Below, in pieces: positions 8,247 through 18,166 of a stretch of DNA of 64,000 bases; position 1 is the stretch's first letter, and every line of letters starts with the position of its first letter. Source of the stretch: Candidatus Peribacteria bacterium (lineage in GTDB: Bacteria; Patescibacteriota; Gracilibacteria; Peribacterales; Peribacteraceae); the NCBI GenBank assembly GCA_023245935.1, contig JAHFJM010000001.1, positions 372,001 to 436,000 of the forward strand, read 5' to 3'. The notes below the pieces were generated by a model that was not told the DNA's origin, searched no databases, and saw only the letters and a list, made by a program, of their open reading frames with translations. The translations under genes and the position numbers were made by a program.

Positions 8247-10004
8247 ATGCTTTTTCGCACATACACACACAAAAAAACAGTGCTTCTGCTCTTGGCATTC
8301 TGCGTGTCCGTTCCGCTTGCGACATTCGCGAGCGAAGCGTCGCAGCAACTGAGCGATGCGAAAGGGCAATTTGACGAGCTCTGGCATTCCGCCGCCGCCA
8401 CCACGCAGCGAAGAGCGAAGCTCGAACAGAATCTTGCGCAGTACGACATCAAAGTTGCCGATGCCAAGCACGATCTGGAGCAAGCGGCGCTGGATCGCCG
8501 CGATAACAGGCAGCAGATTCTGGATCGTCAGAAACTGATCGACGTGCTGCACGCTCAGCTTCAGGCTGCCGCGGAATCCCGCGGTTTCTACGAAGTGGTC
8601 GCTGCGAATCAGAAAGACGATATCGTGTCATTCGTCCGCTATCTCTCGGGAAAAGAAATCGCCGTCAGTGAGAGCGGACCTGCAGTCGGCGGATCGCTGC
8701 TCAAACACATTCTCCGCGGATCTCTCGGAGACAGCATCGATGCCGAGCTTGCGGACAATGCTTTGCTGATGACGCGGAAGCGTTTTGCATTGCAGATCGA
8801 TGTGCTCGTGAGCGAAGCCGAGAAAGCCGAGACACGCCTTCGGTCCGTTCTCGGTCAGTTGAATGGTGAGGTGGACGGACTGGAGCAGCGCGGCAAGAAC
8901 CTCGAACAGACGGTGGACCGGAAGACCGCGTTCATCGATGACAGTTGGCGTCAGAAACAGTTGAGTCAGGAGGAACTGAAGAGCGTGACGCAGGAGTCGG
9001 CCGAAGCGAATGCGCGCATCGGACTGATGCAGGCGAGCCTTCTGAAGATCAACGATGAGTTGCGTCAGGAAACTCTCACCAAACTGCAGGCGGATCTTGC
9101 AGCTCTGCAATCGGAACATCACTCGCTCCAGGCACAAACGACGCTGCTCCAGAGCAAAGACCATGCGATGTCGCTTCTCGAAACCGACGTCGAGAAAGCG
9201 TTTGCGCAGATGCAGACACAGCGCAACACCGACAAGAAACTCTACAAGCGCATCGAGGAATCGGAGTTGCGATTGCAGCAGCTGGAAGCGGATGACAGAG
9301 CATCCTCGGAGAGTGCGACGGGCGCGGAATTGTCTTCTGCAAGCGAACACGCGTCTGAGATCGACGAACTTCGCGAGCAGATCGCACTCATGAAGACGGG
9401 TGTTCCGCAGGATGCTGCGCATGACTATCTAGAGCAGAAGCATCAGGCGGAGCAAGCGACGATCGTGCGCAAGGATCTCGCCGTGCAGATTTCCGGTGCC
9501 GTGCGAAGGCTCGCAGAGCTCGATGAATTGATTCCGACGAAGGAACAGGAACTGAAGAAAGCCGAGGAGTCTCCGGAACTCGCGAATCTCCCTCCGCTTT
9601 TCCAATGGCCGGTCAACGGTCCCATCACCGCCGGATACTTCGATCCGGATTACTTCAAAGTTTTCAACGTGCCGCATCGTGCGATCGACATCGCGGTTCC
9701 GCAGGCAACGCCGATTCGCACCGTGTCACAAGGCATTGTCTTCGCGGTGAAGGACGGCGGCAGAACCGGATACAGTTACATTCTGATCGGACATCAGGGC
9801 GGGTATGCGTCGCTCTACGGTCACGTCTCGGCGTCGTTCGTGAAGGCAGGGGACAAGGTCGGGTACGGTCAGATCATCGGGCTCACGGGAGGAGAACCCG
9901 GAACGCATGGCGCAGGGCACATGACGACCGGTGCACATTTGCATTTGGAAATGATGAAGAATGGAGAGCATTTGAATCCGCTGAGTGTGTTGTCTTCGAG
10001 ATAA
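8247..10004 (+). CDS. EnvC-like murein hydrolase activator: signal peptide, coiled coil, M23/LytM domain
   Basis: Long coiled coil then 'HRAIDIAVPQATPIRTVSQGIVFAVKDGG...YASLYGHVS...GAHLHLEMMKNGEHLNP'. Confidence 0.88.
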   Translation: MLFRTYTHKKTVLLLLAFCVSVPLATFASEASQQLSDAKGQFDELWHSAAATTQRRAKLEQNLAQYDIKVADAKHDLEQAALDRRDNRQQILDRQKLIDVLHAQLQAAAESRGFYEVVAANQKDDIVSFVRYLSGKEIAVSESGPAVGGSLLKHILRGSLGDSIDAELADNALLMTRKRFALQIDVLVSEAEKAETRLRSVLGQLNGEVDGLEQRGKNLEQTVDRKTAFIDDSWRQKQLSQEELKSVTQESAEANARIGLMQASLLKINDELRQETLTKLQADLAALQSEHHSLQAQTTLLQSKDHAMSLLETDVEKAFAQMQTQRNTDKKLYKRIEESELRLQQLEADDRASSESATGAELSSASEHASEIDELREQIALMKTGVPQDAAHDYLEQKHQAEQATIVRKDLAVQISGAVRRLAELDELIPTKEQELKKAEESPELANLPPLFQWPVNGPITAGYFDPDYFKVFNVPHRAIDIAVPQATPIRTVSQGIVFAVKDGGRTGYSYILIGHQGGYASLYGHVSASFVKAGDKVGYGQIIGLTGGEPGTHGAGHMTTGAHLHLEMMKNGEHLNPLSVLSSR

Positions 10005-10014
10005 CTCACTCAAC

Positions 10015-10135
10015 GGTCCTCACTCCGGCGCTGATGCGCCACCCCTCTCCATCGGCTGGAGAGAGGAATGTCCGTATTCGGAGAAACACGCGTTACCCCT
10101 CTCCTGCCGAAGGAGAGGGGTTAGGGGTGAGGACC
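10015..10135. repeat. Dispersed palindromic element, copy 1
   Basis: Terminal 9-bp inverted repeat GGTCCTCAC/GTGAGGACC; internal CCCCTCTCC...GGAGAGGGG-type arms; core GCGCTGATGCGC shared with 19628-19770. Confidence 0.8.
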
Positions 10136-10795
10136 GAGAACCACCGTAAACTCCCCTTTCACCGTCATCTCTTTACTTTCTTTTTCCAAAGACGAAATAC
10201 TTGTATAAATTATTTGTTCATGCATCTTGGTCAGCTCTCTCGCAATCACAACCACTCGCTCAGGTTGTTCACTGAGAACCGTCGCAAGCTCCGCTAACGT
10301 TTTCTGAATCCTATGTGGTGACTCGTAAAACACAATCGTCCGCTCTTCACTTTGAAAACTCTGCAGTAGTGTCTGCCTTCCTTTCTTGAGTGGCAGAAAT
10401 CCGAGGTACAGAAATTGATTGATCGGCAGTCCGCTCGCACTCAGTGCAACGAGGAATGCCGACGGTCCGGGCAGTGCTTCGATTTGTAATCCCGCAGCGC
10501 GGACACGCGAGACGACAATGTATCCGGGATCGGAAATTCCCGGTGTTCCCGCATCGGACACAAGACAGAGGTGTTCGCCTTTCTGCAGTCTCTGAACAAT
10601 GTAATCCGCTTTTCCTTCATCCGTGTAACCGTGAAACGAAATGAACTCTTTCTTCGGTAACTCGAGTAATTTCAGCAATTGTCCCGTGACACGCGTGTCC
10701 TCGCAGATGATGGCATCGCAAGCAGCGAGCATTTCTTTCGCTCGGATCGTGATGTCTTTCAGATTGCCGATCGGCGTTGGAATAATCGAGAGCAT
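10121..10795 (-). CDS. rsmI: 16S rRNA (cytidine-2'-O)-methyltransferase RsmI
   Basis: 'MLSIIPTPIGNLKDITIRAKEML', 'CEDTRVTGQLL', 'LVSDAGTPGISDPGY'. Confidence 0.95.
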   Translation of the reverse strand: MLSIIPTPIGNLKDITIRAKEMLAACDAIICEDTRVTGQLLKLLELPKKEFISFHGYTDEGKADYIVQRLQKGEHLCLVSDAGTPGISDPGYIVVSRVRAAGLQIEALPGPSAFLVALSASGLPINQFLYLGFLPLKKGRQTLLQSFQSEERTIVFYESPHRIQKTLAELATVLSEQPERVVVIARELTKMHEQIIYTSISSLEKESKEMTVKGEFTVVLGPHP

Positions 10796-10914
10796 GCGTG
10801 AAGTGTAGCAGTTGGAGAGCGGAAGAGTAGATTTTATCTATGAAATGTTCTATTATATCTTTTGGATCTTCCATCGAAGATCTCATTCCGTTCTGACCGG
10901 AAAGGAGGTCAATC

Positions 10915-11106
10915 ATGAAAGGAATGTTTGTTCTTTCCCTATTGTCGCTGATCGCCATTCTTTTTCTGATCTTTGATCGGAGGGGATGGGTTCTCAACCC
11001 CGTCAAAGGTATTGAGGACGTCTTCAGCCGCATCGGGATTGGACTGCTCTGTGCAGTCCTCTGCGCCCTCTCCTTCGCACTGAGCTTTGCTCAAGTGCAC
11101 CCGTGA
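10915..11106 (+). CDS. Small membrane protein (63 aa), unknown
   Basis: Strong Shine-Dalgarno GGAAAGGAGGTC upstream; two hydrophobic segments; followed by an intrinsic terminator. Confidence 0.65.
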   Translation: MKGMFVLSLLSLIAILFLIFDRRGWVLNPVKGIEDVFSRIGIGLLCAVLCALSFALSFAQVHP

Positions 11107-11116
11107 GGGGGCAATG

Positions 11117-11144
11117 GCACACCGGAGAACCCGGTGTGCTTTTC
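11117..11144 (+). terminator. Rho-independent terminator
   Basis: GCACACCGG-agaac-CCGGTGTGC then TTTTC. Confidence 0.88.
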
Positions 11145-11242
11145 TTTGCAGAACAACGAATATGGTGGATCGTCGCATCGTAAGATCTTTCTTTTCATTG
11201 ACTTTCTGGTAGTCTCGATCAGCTACTTTTGTTTCAGGAATT

Positions 11243-13777
11243 ATGGCGAAAACACCCCCACCCAATGGCGACCAGATCCAGGCTCCGCTTGAGGCGAGCC
11301 CGATCGGGCAGGTGAACCCAAGGCAGATCGTCACGGAAATGGAGGAGAGTTACCTCTCCTATGCGATGAGCGTGATCGTGTCGCGTGCGCTTCCTGATGC
11401 CAGAGACGGTCTGAAGCCTGTTCACAGAAGAATCCTCTACGCCATGCACGAAATGGGTCTCAGATCAGGTTCGAAATTCCGCAAATGTGCGGCCGTGGTC
11501 GGAGACGTGCTCGGAAAGTATCACCCGCACGGCGACAGTCCCGTGTACGAAGCACTTGTTCGAATGGCGCAGGACTTCGCGATGCGGTATCCGCTGATCT
11601 TCGGGCAGGGAAACTTCGGAAGCATCGATGGAGACAATGCGGCAGCCATGCGTTACACCGAGGCGAAGATGCACTCGGTTGCCGATGAACTCCTGCAAGA
11701 CATCGAGAAGAACACGGTGGAATTCCGCCCGAACTACGACGGCACAAGAAAGGAGCCTGCAGTACTCCCGAGCAAAATCCCGAACCTGCTCCTCAATGGC
11801 ACCGTCGGTATTGCCGTCGGTATGGCGACGAACATCCCGCCGCATAATCTCAAGGAACTCGTCGCTGCGATTCTGCACCTCACCGATCATCCGAATGCGA
11901 CGGTCGAAGACTTGCTTGAGTTCGTACAGGGTCCGGATTTCCCGACGGCGGGCATGGTCTACGATAAGGAGGCGCTGAAACAGGCGTACCTCACGGGTCG
12001 TGGATCGGTCGTCTGTCGCGGCAAAGCGGATATCGAAGAAGTCGGGAACCGCTACGTCATCAGAATCAGCGAGCTTCCGTACCAGGTGAACAAGTCCGTG
12101 CTCATCACGCGTGTCGCCGAACTCGTCACCGACAAAGTCATCGTTGGCATTTCGGATATCCGAGATGAGTCGGATCGAGACGGTATTCGTGTCATCGTCG
12201 AACTGAAGAAGGACAGTTATCCGCAGAAGATCCTCAATCAGCTCTACAAGCACACGGATCTGCAGACCAGTTTCGGCTACAACTGCATCGCGCTTGCGGA
12301 CGGTTTGCAGCCTCGTCTTCTGAATCTCCACGACTTCCTCCAGATCTTCATCGACCATCGCCGCGTCATCATCACGAGGCGCGTGACGTTCGATCGGGAT
12401 CGTGCGAAAGAGCGTGCGCACATTCTCGAAGGGCTCACGATCGCGCTCGACAACATCGATGCGGTGATCAAGACCATCAAGCAGAGCGAGACACAGGACG
12501 ACGCGAGGCAGAGCCTCATGAAGAAGTTCAAACTGAGCGACATTCAGGCGAACGCCATTCTCGAGATGCAACTCCGGCGCCTCGCCGGACTCGAACGCAA
12601 GAAGATCGAAGACGAACTCAAGGCGACGCTTGCGTTCATCAAGGAGTGCGAGGCGATCCTGAAGGACAAGAAGCGCGTGGACAGCATCATGAAGCAGGAA
12701 CTTGCGGAGATCGTGAAGAAGTTCGGAGACGATCGTCGCACGGTGATCGTCTCGCATCCGGTCGGAGAATTCTCGGCAAAGGATACGATCCCGAATGCGC
12801 CGATGATCGTTGCTCTCACGTCGCAGGGGTACATCAAACGCTTGAGCCCGGCTCAGTTCCGCGCCCAAAACCGCGGCGGCAAGGGCATTAAAGGCATGAC
12901 CACGAAAGACGAGGACGAGATTCTGTGTCTCGTGAACGTGAACAATCACGATGATCTTCTCTTCTTCACGAATACCGGTCGCGTGTTCAAATTGCCGGTG
13001 TACGAACTTCCGCAGGCGAGCCGCGTTGCCAAGGGTCAGGCGATCGTGAATCTTCTCCAGCTCCAGCCGAACGAGAAAGTGGCGTCGCTGATGAAAGCGA
13101 AGCTCGAAGGCAAGACGCACCTCTTCATGACAACGGTGAAGGGAACGGTGAAGCGCACGGAGCTCAGCGAGTTCGAGAATATCCGTCGCTCGGGTCTGAT
13201 CGCGCAGAAAGTTCCCGCAGGGGACGAGCTCCGTTGGGTGCTCGCAACCGGCGGCAAGGATGAGATCTTCATCCTCACGAAGAAGGGCAAGTCGATTCGC
13301 TTCCCCGAAGTCGACGTGCGTTCCATGGGTCGCGCTGCCGGTGGTGTGCGCGGCATTCGCGTCGGAGGAGGTGACAAAGTCGTGGAGGCGGCGGCGGTTG
13401 CATCACCCGATAACAGCCAACTGCTCGTCGTGATGGAGAACGGACTCGGAAAATCGTCTCCCATCACGCAGTACCGTCTGCAGGGCAGAGGAGGCAGCGG
13501 CGTGAAAGCGGCGCAGCTCACGGCGAAGACAGGGGACATCGTCGGCGGATGCGTGCTGCAGGAACATGACGATGGAGATCTCATCTGCATCAGCAAACAG
13601 GGACAGACGATCCGCATGAAACTCTCGGATATTCCTTCGAGGAGTCGCGCGACGCAGGGTGTAATCGTGATGCGCCTCGACGGCGGCGACAAAGTCGCAT
13701 CGATGAGCGTGATCATGCATGATGCGAATGAGGTGGTGGAGGGGGAAGAGGTTGAAGAAGATGAGAAGGAGATGTAA
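11243..13777 (+). CDS. gyrA: DNA gyrase subunit A
   Basis: '[32 protein letters not shown]', '[22 protein letters not shown]', C-terminal beta-propeller; GyrA versus ParC not tested by phylogeny. Confidence 0.93.
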   Translation: MAKTPPPNGDQIQAPLEASPIGQVNPRQIVTEMEESYLSYAMSVIVSRALPDARDGLKPVHRRILYAMHEMGLRSGSKFRKCAAVVGDVLGKYHPHGDSPVYEALVRMAQDFAMRYPLIFGQGNFGSIDGDNAAAMRYTEAKMHSVADELLQDIEKNTVEFRPNYDGTRKEPAVLPSKIPNLLLNGTVGIAVGMATNIPPHNLKELVAAILHLTDHPNATVEDLLEFVQGPDFPTAGMVYDKEALKQAYLTGRGSVVCRGKADIEEVGNRYVIRISELPYQVNKSVLITRVAELVTDKVIVGISDIRDESDRDGIRVIVELKKDSYPQKILNQLYKHTDLQTSFGYNCIALADGLQPRLLNLHDFLQIFIDHRRVIITRRVTFDRDRAKERAHILEGLTIALDNIDAVIKTIKQSETQDDARQSLMKKFKLSDIQANAILEMQLRRLAGLERKKIEDELKATLAFIKECEAILKDKKRVDSIMKQELAEIVKKFGDDRRTVIVSHPVGEFSAKDTIPNAPMIVALTSQGYIKRLSPAQFRAQNRGGKGIKGMTTKDEDEILCLVNVNNHDDLLFFTNTGRVFKLPVYELPQASRVAKGQAIVNLLQLQPNEKVASLMKAKLEGKTHLFMTTVKGTVKRTELSEFENIRRSGLIAQKVPAGDELRWVLATGGKDEIFILTKKGKSIRFPEVDVRSMGRAAGGVRGIRVGGGDKVVEAAAVASPDNSQLLVVMENGLGKSSPITQYRLQGRGGSGVKAAQLTAKTGDIVGGCVLQEHDDGDLICISKQGQTIRMKLSDIPSRSRATQGVIVMRLDGGDKVASMSVIMHDANEVVEGEEVEEDEKEM

Positions 13778-13846
13778 GACGGAAGACAGAAGACGTAAGT
13801 TTTTACGTCTTTTCTTCCATCTTCCATCTTATATCTTCTGTCTTTC
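13775..13846. repeat. Period-7 degenerate repeat array in inverted arrangement, starting at the gyrA stop codon
   Basis: Left arm TAAGACG GAAGACA GAAGACG; right arm ACGTCTT TTCTTCC ATCTTCC ATCTTAT ATCTTCT GTCTTTC; central stem AAGACGTAA/TTACGTCTT. Confidence 0.88.
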
Positions 13847-13900
13847 CCGGTTCTTTTCTCTTGCTACCGCTCCATTTGCCTCGTAGAATCCCCGAGCTCT

Positions 13901-14194
13901 ATGAAAAAAGGCATCCATCCACAGGTTTACCTCGACGCGAAAACAATGTGCAGTTCATGCGGCGCGGTGTATCTGATCCCGACGACGGTGAAGGTACAGC
14001 AGGTGGAAATCTGCTCCGCCTGTCATCCGGTCTACACGGGCAAGTACATGGGGCTCATGGCATCCGGACGCGTGGACCGCTTCCGCAAGATGGCGGAATC
14101 GAGCAAGAAGAAGCAGGAGGAAGTGAAGGTGATCGAAGAGAAGCGCGCAAAGAAGCCGGCGATCAAGAAGAAGGCGAAGAAAGGGGAGAAGTAG
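13901..14194 (+). CDS. rpmE: 50S ribosomal protein L31 with Lys-rich C-terminal tail
   Basis: 'MKKGIHPQVYLDAKTMCSSCG', 'EICSACHPVYTGK', 'GRVDRFRKM'. Confidence 0.92.
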   Translation: MKKGIHPQVYLDAKTMCSSCGAVYLIPTTVKVQQVEICSACHPVYTGKYMGLMASGRVDRFRKMAESSKKKQEEVKVIEEKRAKKPAIKKKAKKGEK

Positions 14195-14236
14195 AGGGTG
14201 GACAGGTTTTTGGATTATGATGTAAAGTATTTTTCT

Positions 14237-14581
14237 ATGTCTGAAAAGAAATCAGCTTTTGAAGGTCTGAATCGGGAATGTCAAACGATGTCTGAACTAG
14301 GAAATATCAAGAAAATGATACGAAACTTTCTCATCGTCTTCGCGAGTATTGTTGCTATCGAGGGCATAACGACGGAACATACAGAAGACGCAATTCTTGC
14401 ATCGACACTTTTTGGATCATCCCTGATGGCAATTGGTATTTTGGAAACTATTGATTTCATGATCTTCAAAGAAAGCAGAGAAAACCTTCGGAGTCTTCTT
14501 CATTCATCTTCGGGTCGAGATCTTGATGGTGTGTTCAATGCAATCTTTTCAGCTGATATGGATCCGAATGATTATCGATAG
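14237..14581 (+). CDS. Hypothetical protein with two TM segments
   Basis: ORF with internal ATG start; AT-richer than flanks; hydrophobic 'FLIVFASIVAIEGI'. Confidence 0.5.
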   Translation: MSEKKSAFEGLNRECQTMSELGNIKKMIRNFLIVFASIVAIEGITTEHTEDAILASTLFGSSLMAIGILETIDFMIFKESRENLRSLLHSSSGRDLDGVFNAIFSADMDPNDYR

Positions 14582-14634
14582 ACAGCCCTACAGCCATCGC
14601 CATTTCCCCCGTTTTCCGCTATAATGAGACCATT

Positions 14635-15348
14635 ATGATGAATATCCGTCAGGCGAAACTTCTCACGGCGATCATCGACCAGTTCATCGAGACGGCGATA
14701 CCGGTTGGATCGCATCACATTATCGAACGCGGGCTCTTCCCCGTATCCGGAGCGACGATCAGAAATGAGATGCGTTTCCTCGGTGAAGAGGGCTACATCG
14801 AGCAGCCGCATACGTCCGCGGGACGCATTCCGACGGTGCAGGGCTACCGGATGTACGTACAGCAATTCATGAAGCCGACTGCGCACGAGCGCGCGGTTCG
14901 TTCGCGCTTTCTGGAACTGAAAGAACAGTACTTCCAGCACAAGGATCGTGAACGCGCGTACGAGGCTGTTGCGATGCTCTCGAACATGATCCCGAATGTG
15001 AGCTTTGCAACGGTGCCTCACAGGGAACAGGTGTCGTACCTCGGGCTCAGCAATGCCATGCGGCAGCCGGAGTTTCTGGCGGACAGCAGATTTGTGAGCG
15101 GTGTCGTCGAGGTGCTTGAGAAGCGTCTCTCAAGTCTGATCGATCACATCACGCTCAGTGACAAAGTGCAGTACTTCGTCGGTGAGAAAGATCTCTGCAC
15201 GCAGTTCGCGAGTTGCAGCATGCTCGTGACCAAGTACCGTATTCGAGGCGAGACGGGTGCCATTGGCATCCTCGGTCCCGTCCGCATGGACTACGCGTAC
15301 AATGCGACGGCGCTCGAGATGGTGGCGGATCTCATTCGCGATTCCTGA
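14635..15348 (+). CDS. hrcA: HrcA-like heat-shock repressor (short form)
   Basis: 'IPVGSHHIIERGLFPVSGATIRNEMRFLGEEGYIEQPHTSAGRIPT' and 'GAIGILGPVRMDYA'; TATAAT at 14620. Confidence 0.87.
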   Translation: MMNIRQAKLLTAIIDQFIETAIPVGSHHIIERGLFPVSGATIRNEMRFLGEEGYIEQPHTSAGRIPTVQGYRMYVQQFMKPTAHERAVRSRFLELKEQYFQHKDRERAYEAVAMLSNMIPNVSFATVPHREQVSYLGLSNAMRQPEFLADSRFVSGVVEVLEKRLSSLIDHITLSDKVQYFVGEKDLCTQFASCSMLVTKYRIRGETGAIGILGPVRMDYAYNATALEMVADLIRDS

Positions 15349-15525
15349 ACAATTCTCCCTTCGTCATTCTTCTCTAATTTTCCAATAACAACCTCAACCT
15401 CAGATCTGGCACTCCTCAGAATCCGTCCGGCTCTTCCGGATCCGGAAGACAAGAGCGGCTCCCGGGGACCGCTCCACATCGAACCAGCGATTGCAGCGCT
15501 CCATTCGCTCACCGGCTCCGATGGG

Positions 15526-18090
15526 GTGATCAGTTTCGAGATCGGTTCGTACCAAGGAAAAATCTGTTTCTTCGTTCGTGCGACGAAGAGTGCCGTTGCC
15601 TTGGTCGAGAGCCAGCTCTACGCGCAGTATCCGGACATCGATATCGATTCGATGGATCCCAATGATCTGGAACCGAAGAGCGGCGAGACCGTGCTGACGA
15701 CCGATTTGCAACTCACGAAGCATGAAATTTTTCCGATCAAGCGTCATCCGCAGTTCGATGATCTGATGTCGAGGCAGACGCTGGATTCCATCGCCGGCAT
15801 CACGTCGACCCTTGTGCGGTATCCGGATCCCGCCATGCGGGGGCACATTCAGATCGTGTTCAAGCCGCTCAAGTCAAAATTCAGAAAGCGCGTGTTGAAA
15901 TTTCTCCCGCTGATGGAAAAAGGAATGGCGAAGAAATTTTCGTGGTATGCGAAGTTTCTTGCGACGGTGCACCTCGCCCGCGGTTGGAGGTGGTGGGCGT
16001 ATCTTCCGTTGAACATTCTCCTCGGAGGCTTCCGGGCATGGTTTTCGTTCATTCCGAACCTCGATGATGCGGGCGGAGGGTACGACCGTGAGATGGACAC
16101 GCATGAGGACATTCTGAAGTCCGCGCGCCGCAGCCATGAATCGGAAGATCCGATCTCCGCGGTCATCGACAAGGTGAACCGGTTGCTCTTCGTCAGCAAC
16201 GTGCACCTTTCCGTGGTGACGCCGGAGAACCAGGTTCTTCCCGCCGAGCAGAAGCTGCAGGAAATGATCAGCAGTTTCAGACAGTTCACGCTGCCCAACT
16301 GCAACGGTTTCAGAGCACAATCCTCGCGGCAAACGCGCACATTGGCATCGGGATTTTCGATGCTTCCGTACGCTCTCTCGGTTGAGGAACTCGCAACGCT
16401 GTGGCATTTCCCGAATGCGCTCGTGAAGACCCCGAGCATCGACTGGGTGCTCAGCAAGAAATTGCAACCTCCCGTGGATCTACCCATGCCCGAAAAAGAG
16501 GAAGACCTCACGCTCCTTGGCGAGGCGGTGTTCCGCGGCCGCAGGACGAAGTTTGGCATCCGCCCCGACGATCGGCGCCGACACATGTACATCATCGGAA
16601 AGACCGGTATGGGAAAATCGACGCTGCTGGAGAACATGATTTTCTCCGATGTGCATGCGGGGAAGGGAGTCGGTGTCATCGACCCGCACGGCGATCTGAT
16701 CGAAGCGGTGCTGCGGTTCATCCCGCCGGAGCGCACGAACGACGTGATCTTGTTCGATCCTGCCGACAAAGAGTATCCGCTGAGTTTCAACATGCTGAGT
16801 GCGTCGCGTCCCGAACAGTTTCCGCTCGTCGTCTCGGGGCTCATGAGCGTGTTCACGAAGCTCTGGCCGGACGTGTGGAGTGGTCGCATGGAACACATTC
16901 TCAGAAACACGTTGCTTGCACTTATCGAATCGCAGGGAAATTCGATGATGGGCATTCTCCGCATGTTCAGTGACGATGCGTTCCGGAAGAAGATCGTCGA
17001 TCACCTTGATGACCGGCTCGTGCGAAGTTTCTGGGAAGACGAGTACGCCGCGTGGTCCGAGAAGTACCGTACGGAGGCTGTTGCTGCCATCCAGAACAAG
17101 ATCGGGCAGCTGCTGTCCGTGCCGATGATCCGCAATATCGTGGGACAAACCACGAGCAAGCTGTCGGTTCGTGAAGCGATGGACAGCGGAAAAATCATTC
17201 TCGTGAATTTGAGCAAAGGAAATCTCGGCGAAGACAACTCCGCGTTCCTCGGATCTATGCTCGTGACGAAGTTCCAGCTCGATGCGATGAGTCGCACGGA
17301 TATTCCCGAAAAGGAACGTAAGGATTTCTATCTCTACGTCGACGAGTTCCAGAACTTCGCGACGGAATCCTTCGCTTCGATCCTGAGTGAGGCGAGAAAA
17401 TATAAGCTGAATCTCACGCTCGCAAACCAGTACATCGGGCAGCTTCTGATCGGGGACGGTGGCAAGAGTACGGCTCTGAAGGATGCGGTGTTCGGCAACG
17501 TCGGTTCCATGGTGTGCTTTCAGGTCGGTGCGGACGATTCCGAGGACTTGAGTCTGCAATTCGAAGAGATGATCGCTCCGAAAGACATTCTGAGTTTGCC
17601 GAAGTACCACGCCTACCTGCGCCTGATGATTTCGGGTATGCCGAGCAAACCGTTTTCGGTTTCCACGCTCCCGCCGCCGAATTTTGCGCAGGATGAGAAG
17701 CGTGTGACGATCATCAGGAGAGCGTCCCGGGAGCGATACTGCGAGAAGCGCGAGGTAGTCGAAGAGAAGATCGGTCGCTGGCTCGAGAGTGCGAAGGAAG
17801 GTCGCATGGTCGCCGTGAAAGCCGAGAAGAACAAAGAGAAAGAAGTCGAGGAGCGCGAGAAGGCGAAGAAGAAAGGCATGAAGCTCGACGAGTACCGCGC
17901 GTGGCGCGACCGCGAGATGTGGACGAATGATTTCAATGCGCTTCGGAAGAAGGCGATCACCGAGAAGCTGTCAGGGGAAGAGGATGGGAAGATGAAGGAT
18001 CTGGAGCAGAGGTTGCTTAAGACCGGAGGCGTTCCGCCGCCGAGCAAGGCGATGATTGAGGCGGAGGCGAAGAAGAACGCTGCCTCATAA
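15526..18090 (+). CDS. TraG/VirD4-like (TraM-recognition) DNA-transfer ATPase; coding likely continues in frame upstream of 15526
   Basis: Walker A 'IIGKTGMGKSTLLENMI', 'GVIDPHGDLIEAVL', 'FYLYVDEFQNFATESFASILSEARKYKLNLTLANQY'. Confidence 0.85.
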   Translation: MISFEIGSYQGKICFFVRATKSAVALVESQLYAQYPDIDIDSMDPNDLEPKSGETVLTTDLQLTKHEIFPIKRHPQFDDLMSRQTLDSIAGITSTLVRYPDPAMRGHIQIVFKPLKSKFRKRVLKFLPLMEKGMAKKFSWYAKFLATVHLARGWRWWAYLPLNILLGGFRAWFSFIPNLDDAGGGYDREMDTHEDILKSARRSHESEDPISAVIDKVNRLLFVSNVHLSVVTPENQVLPAEQKLQEMISSFRQFTLPNCNGFRAQSSRQTRTLASGFSMLPYALSVEELATLWHFPNALVKTPSIDWVLSKKLQPPVDLPMPEKEEDLTLLGEAVFRGRRTKFGIRPDDRRRHMYIIGKTGMGKSTLLENMIFSDVHAGKGVGVIDPHGDLIEAVLRFIPPERTNDVILFDPADKEYPLSFNMLSASRPEQFPLVVSGLMSVFTKLWPDVWSGRMEHILRNTLLALIESQGNSMMGILRMFSDDAFRKKIVDHLDDRLVRSFWEDEYAAWSEKYRTEAVAAIQNKIGQLLSVPMIRNIVGQTTSKLSVREAMDSGKIILVNLSKGNLGEDNSAFLGSMLVTKFQLDAMSRTDIPEKERKDFYLYVDEFQNFATESFASILSEARKYKLNLTLANQYIGQLLIGDGGKSTALKDAVFGNVGSMVCFQVGADDSEDLSLQFEEMIAPKDILSLPKYHAYLRLMISGMPSKPFSVSTLPPPNFAQDEKRVTIIRRASRERYCEKREVVEEKIGRWLESAKEGRMVAVKAEKNKEKEVEEREKAKKKGMKLDEYRAWRDREMWTNDFNALRKKAITEKLSGEEDGKMKDLEQRLLKTGGVPPPSKAMIEAEAKKNAAS

Positions 18091-18166
18091 TTTATTGATT
18101 GCACAATTGCATTGCGATTGAACGGAACACACAATCTGATGGTCTTTTTCTCTACCCTCAATTTCT

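Noticed and set aside
11465-13120. 551-aa antisense ORF within gyrA
   Set aside because: Opposite strand of a confidently assigned gyrA; Arg/His/Asp-rich shadow-frame composition typical of GC-rich genes.
16480-17610. 376-aa antisense ORF inside the DNA-transfer ATPase gene
   Set aside because: Shadow ORF; no recognisable motifs, and the sense strand carries Walker motifs.
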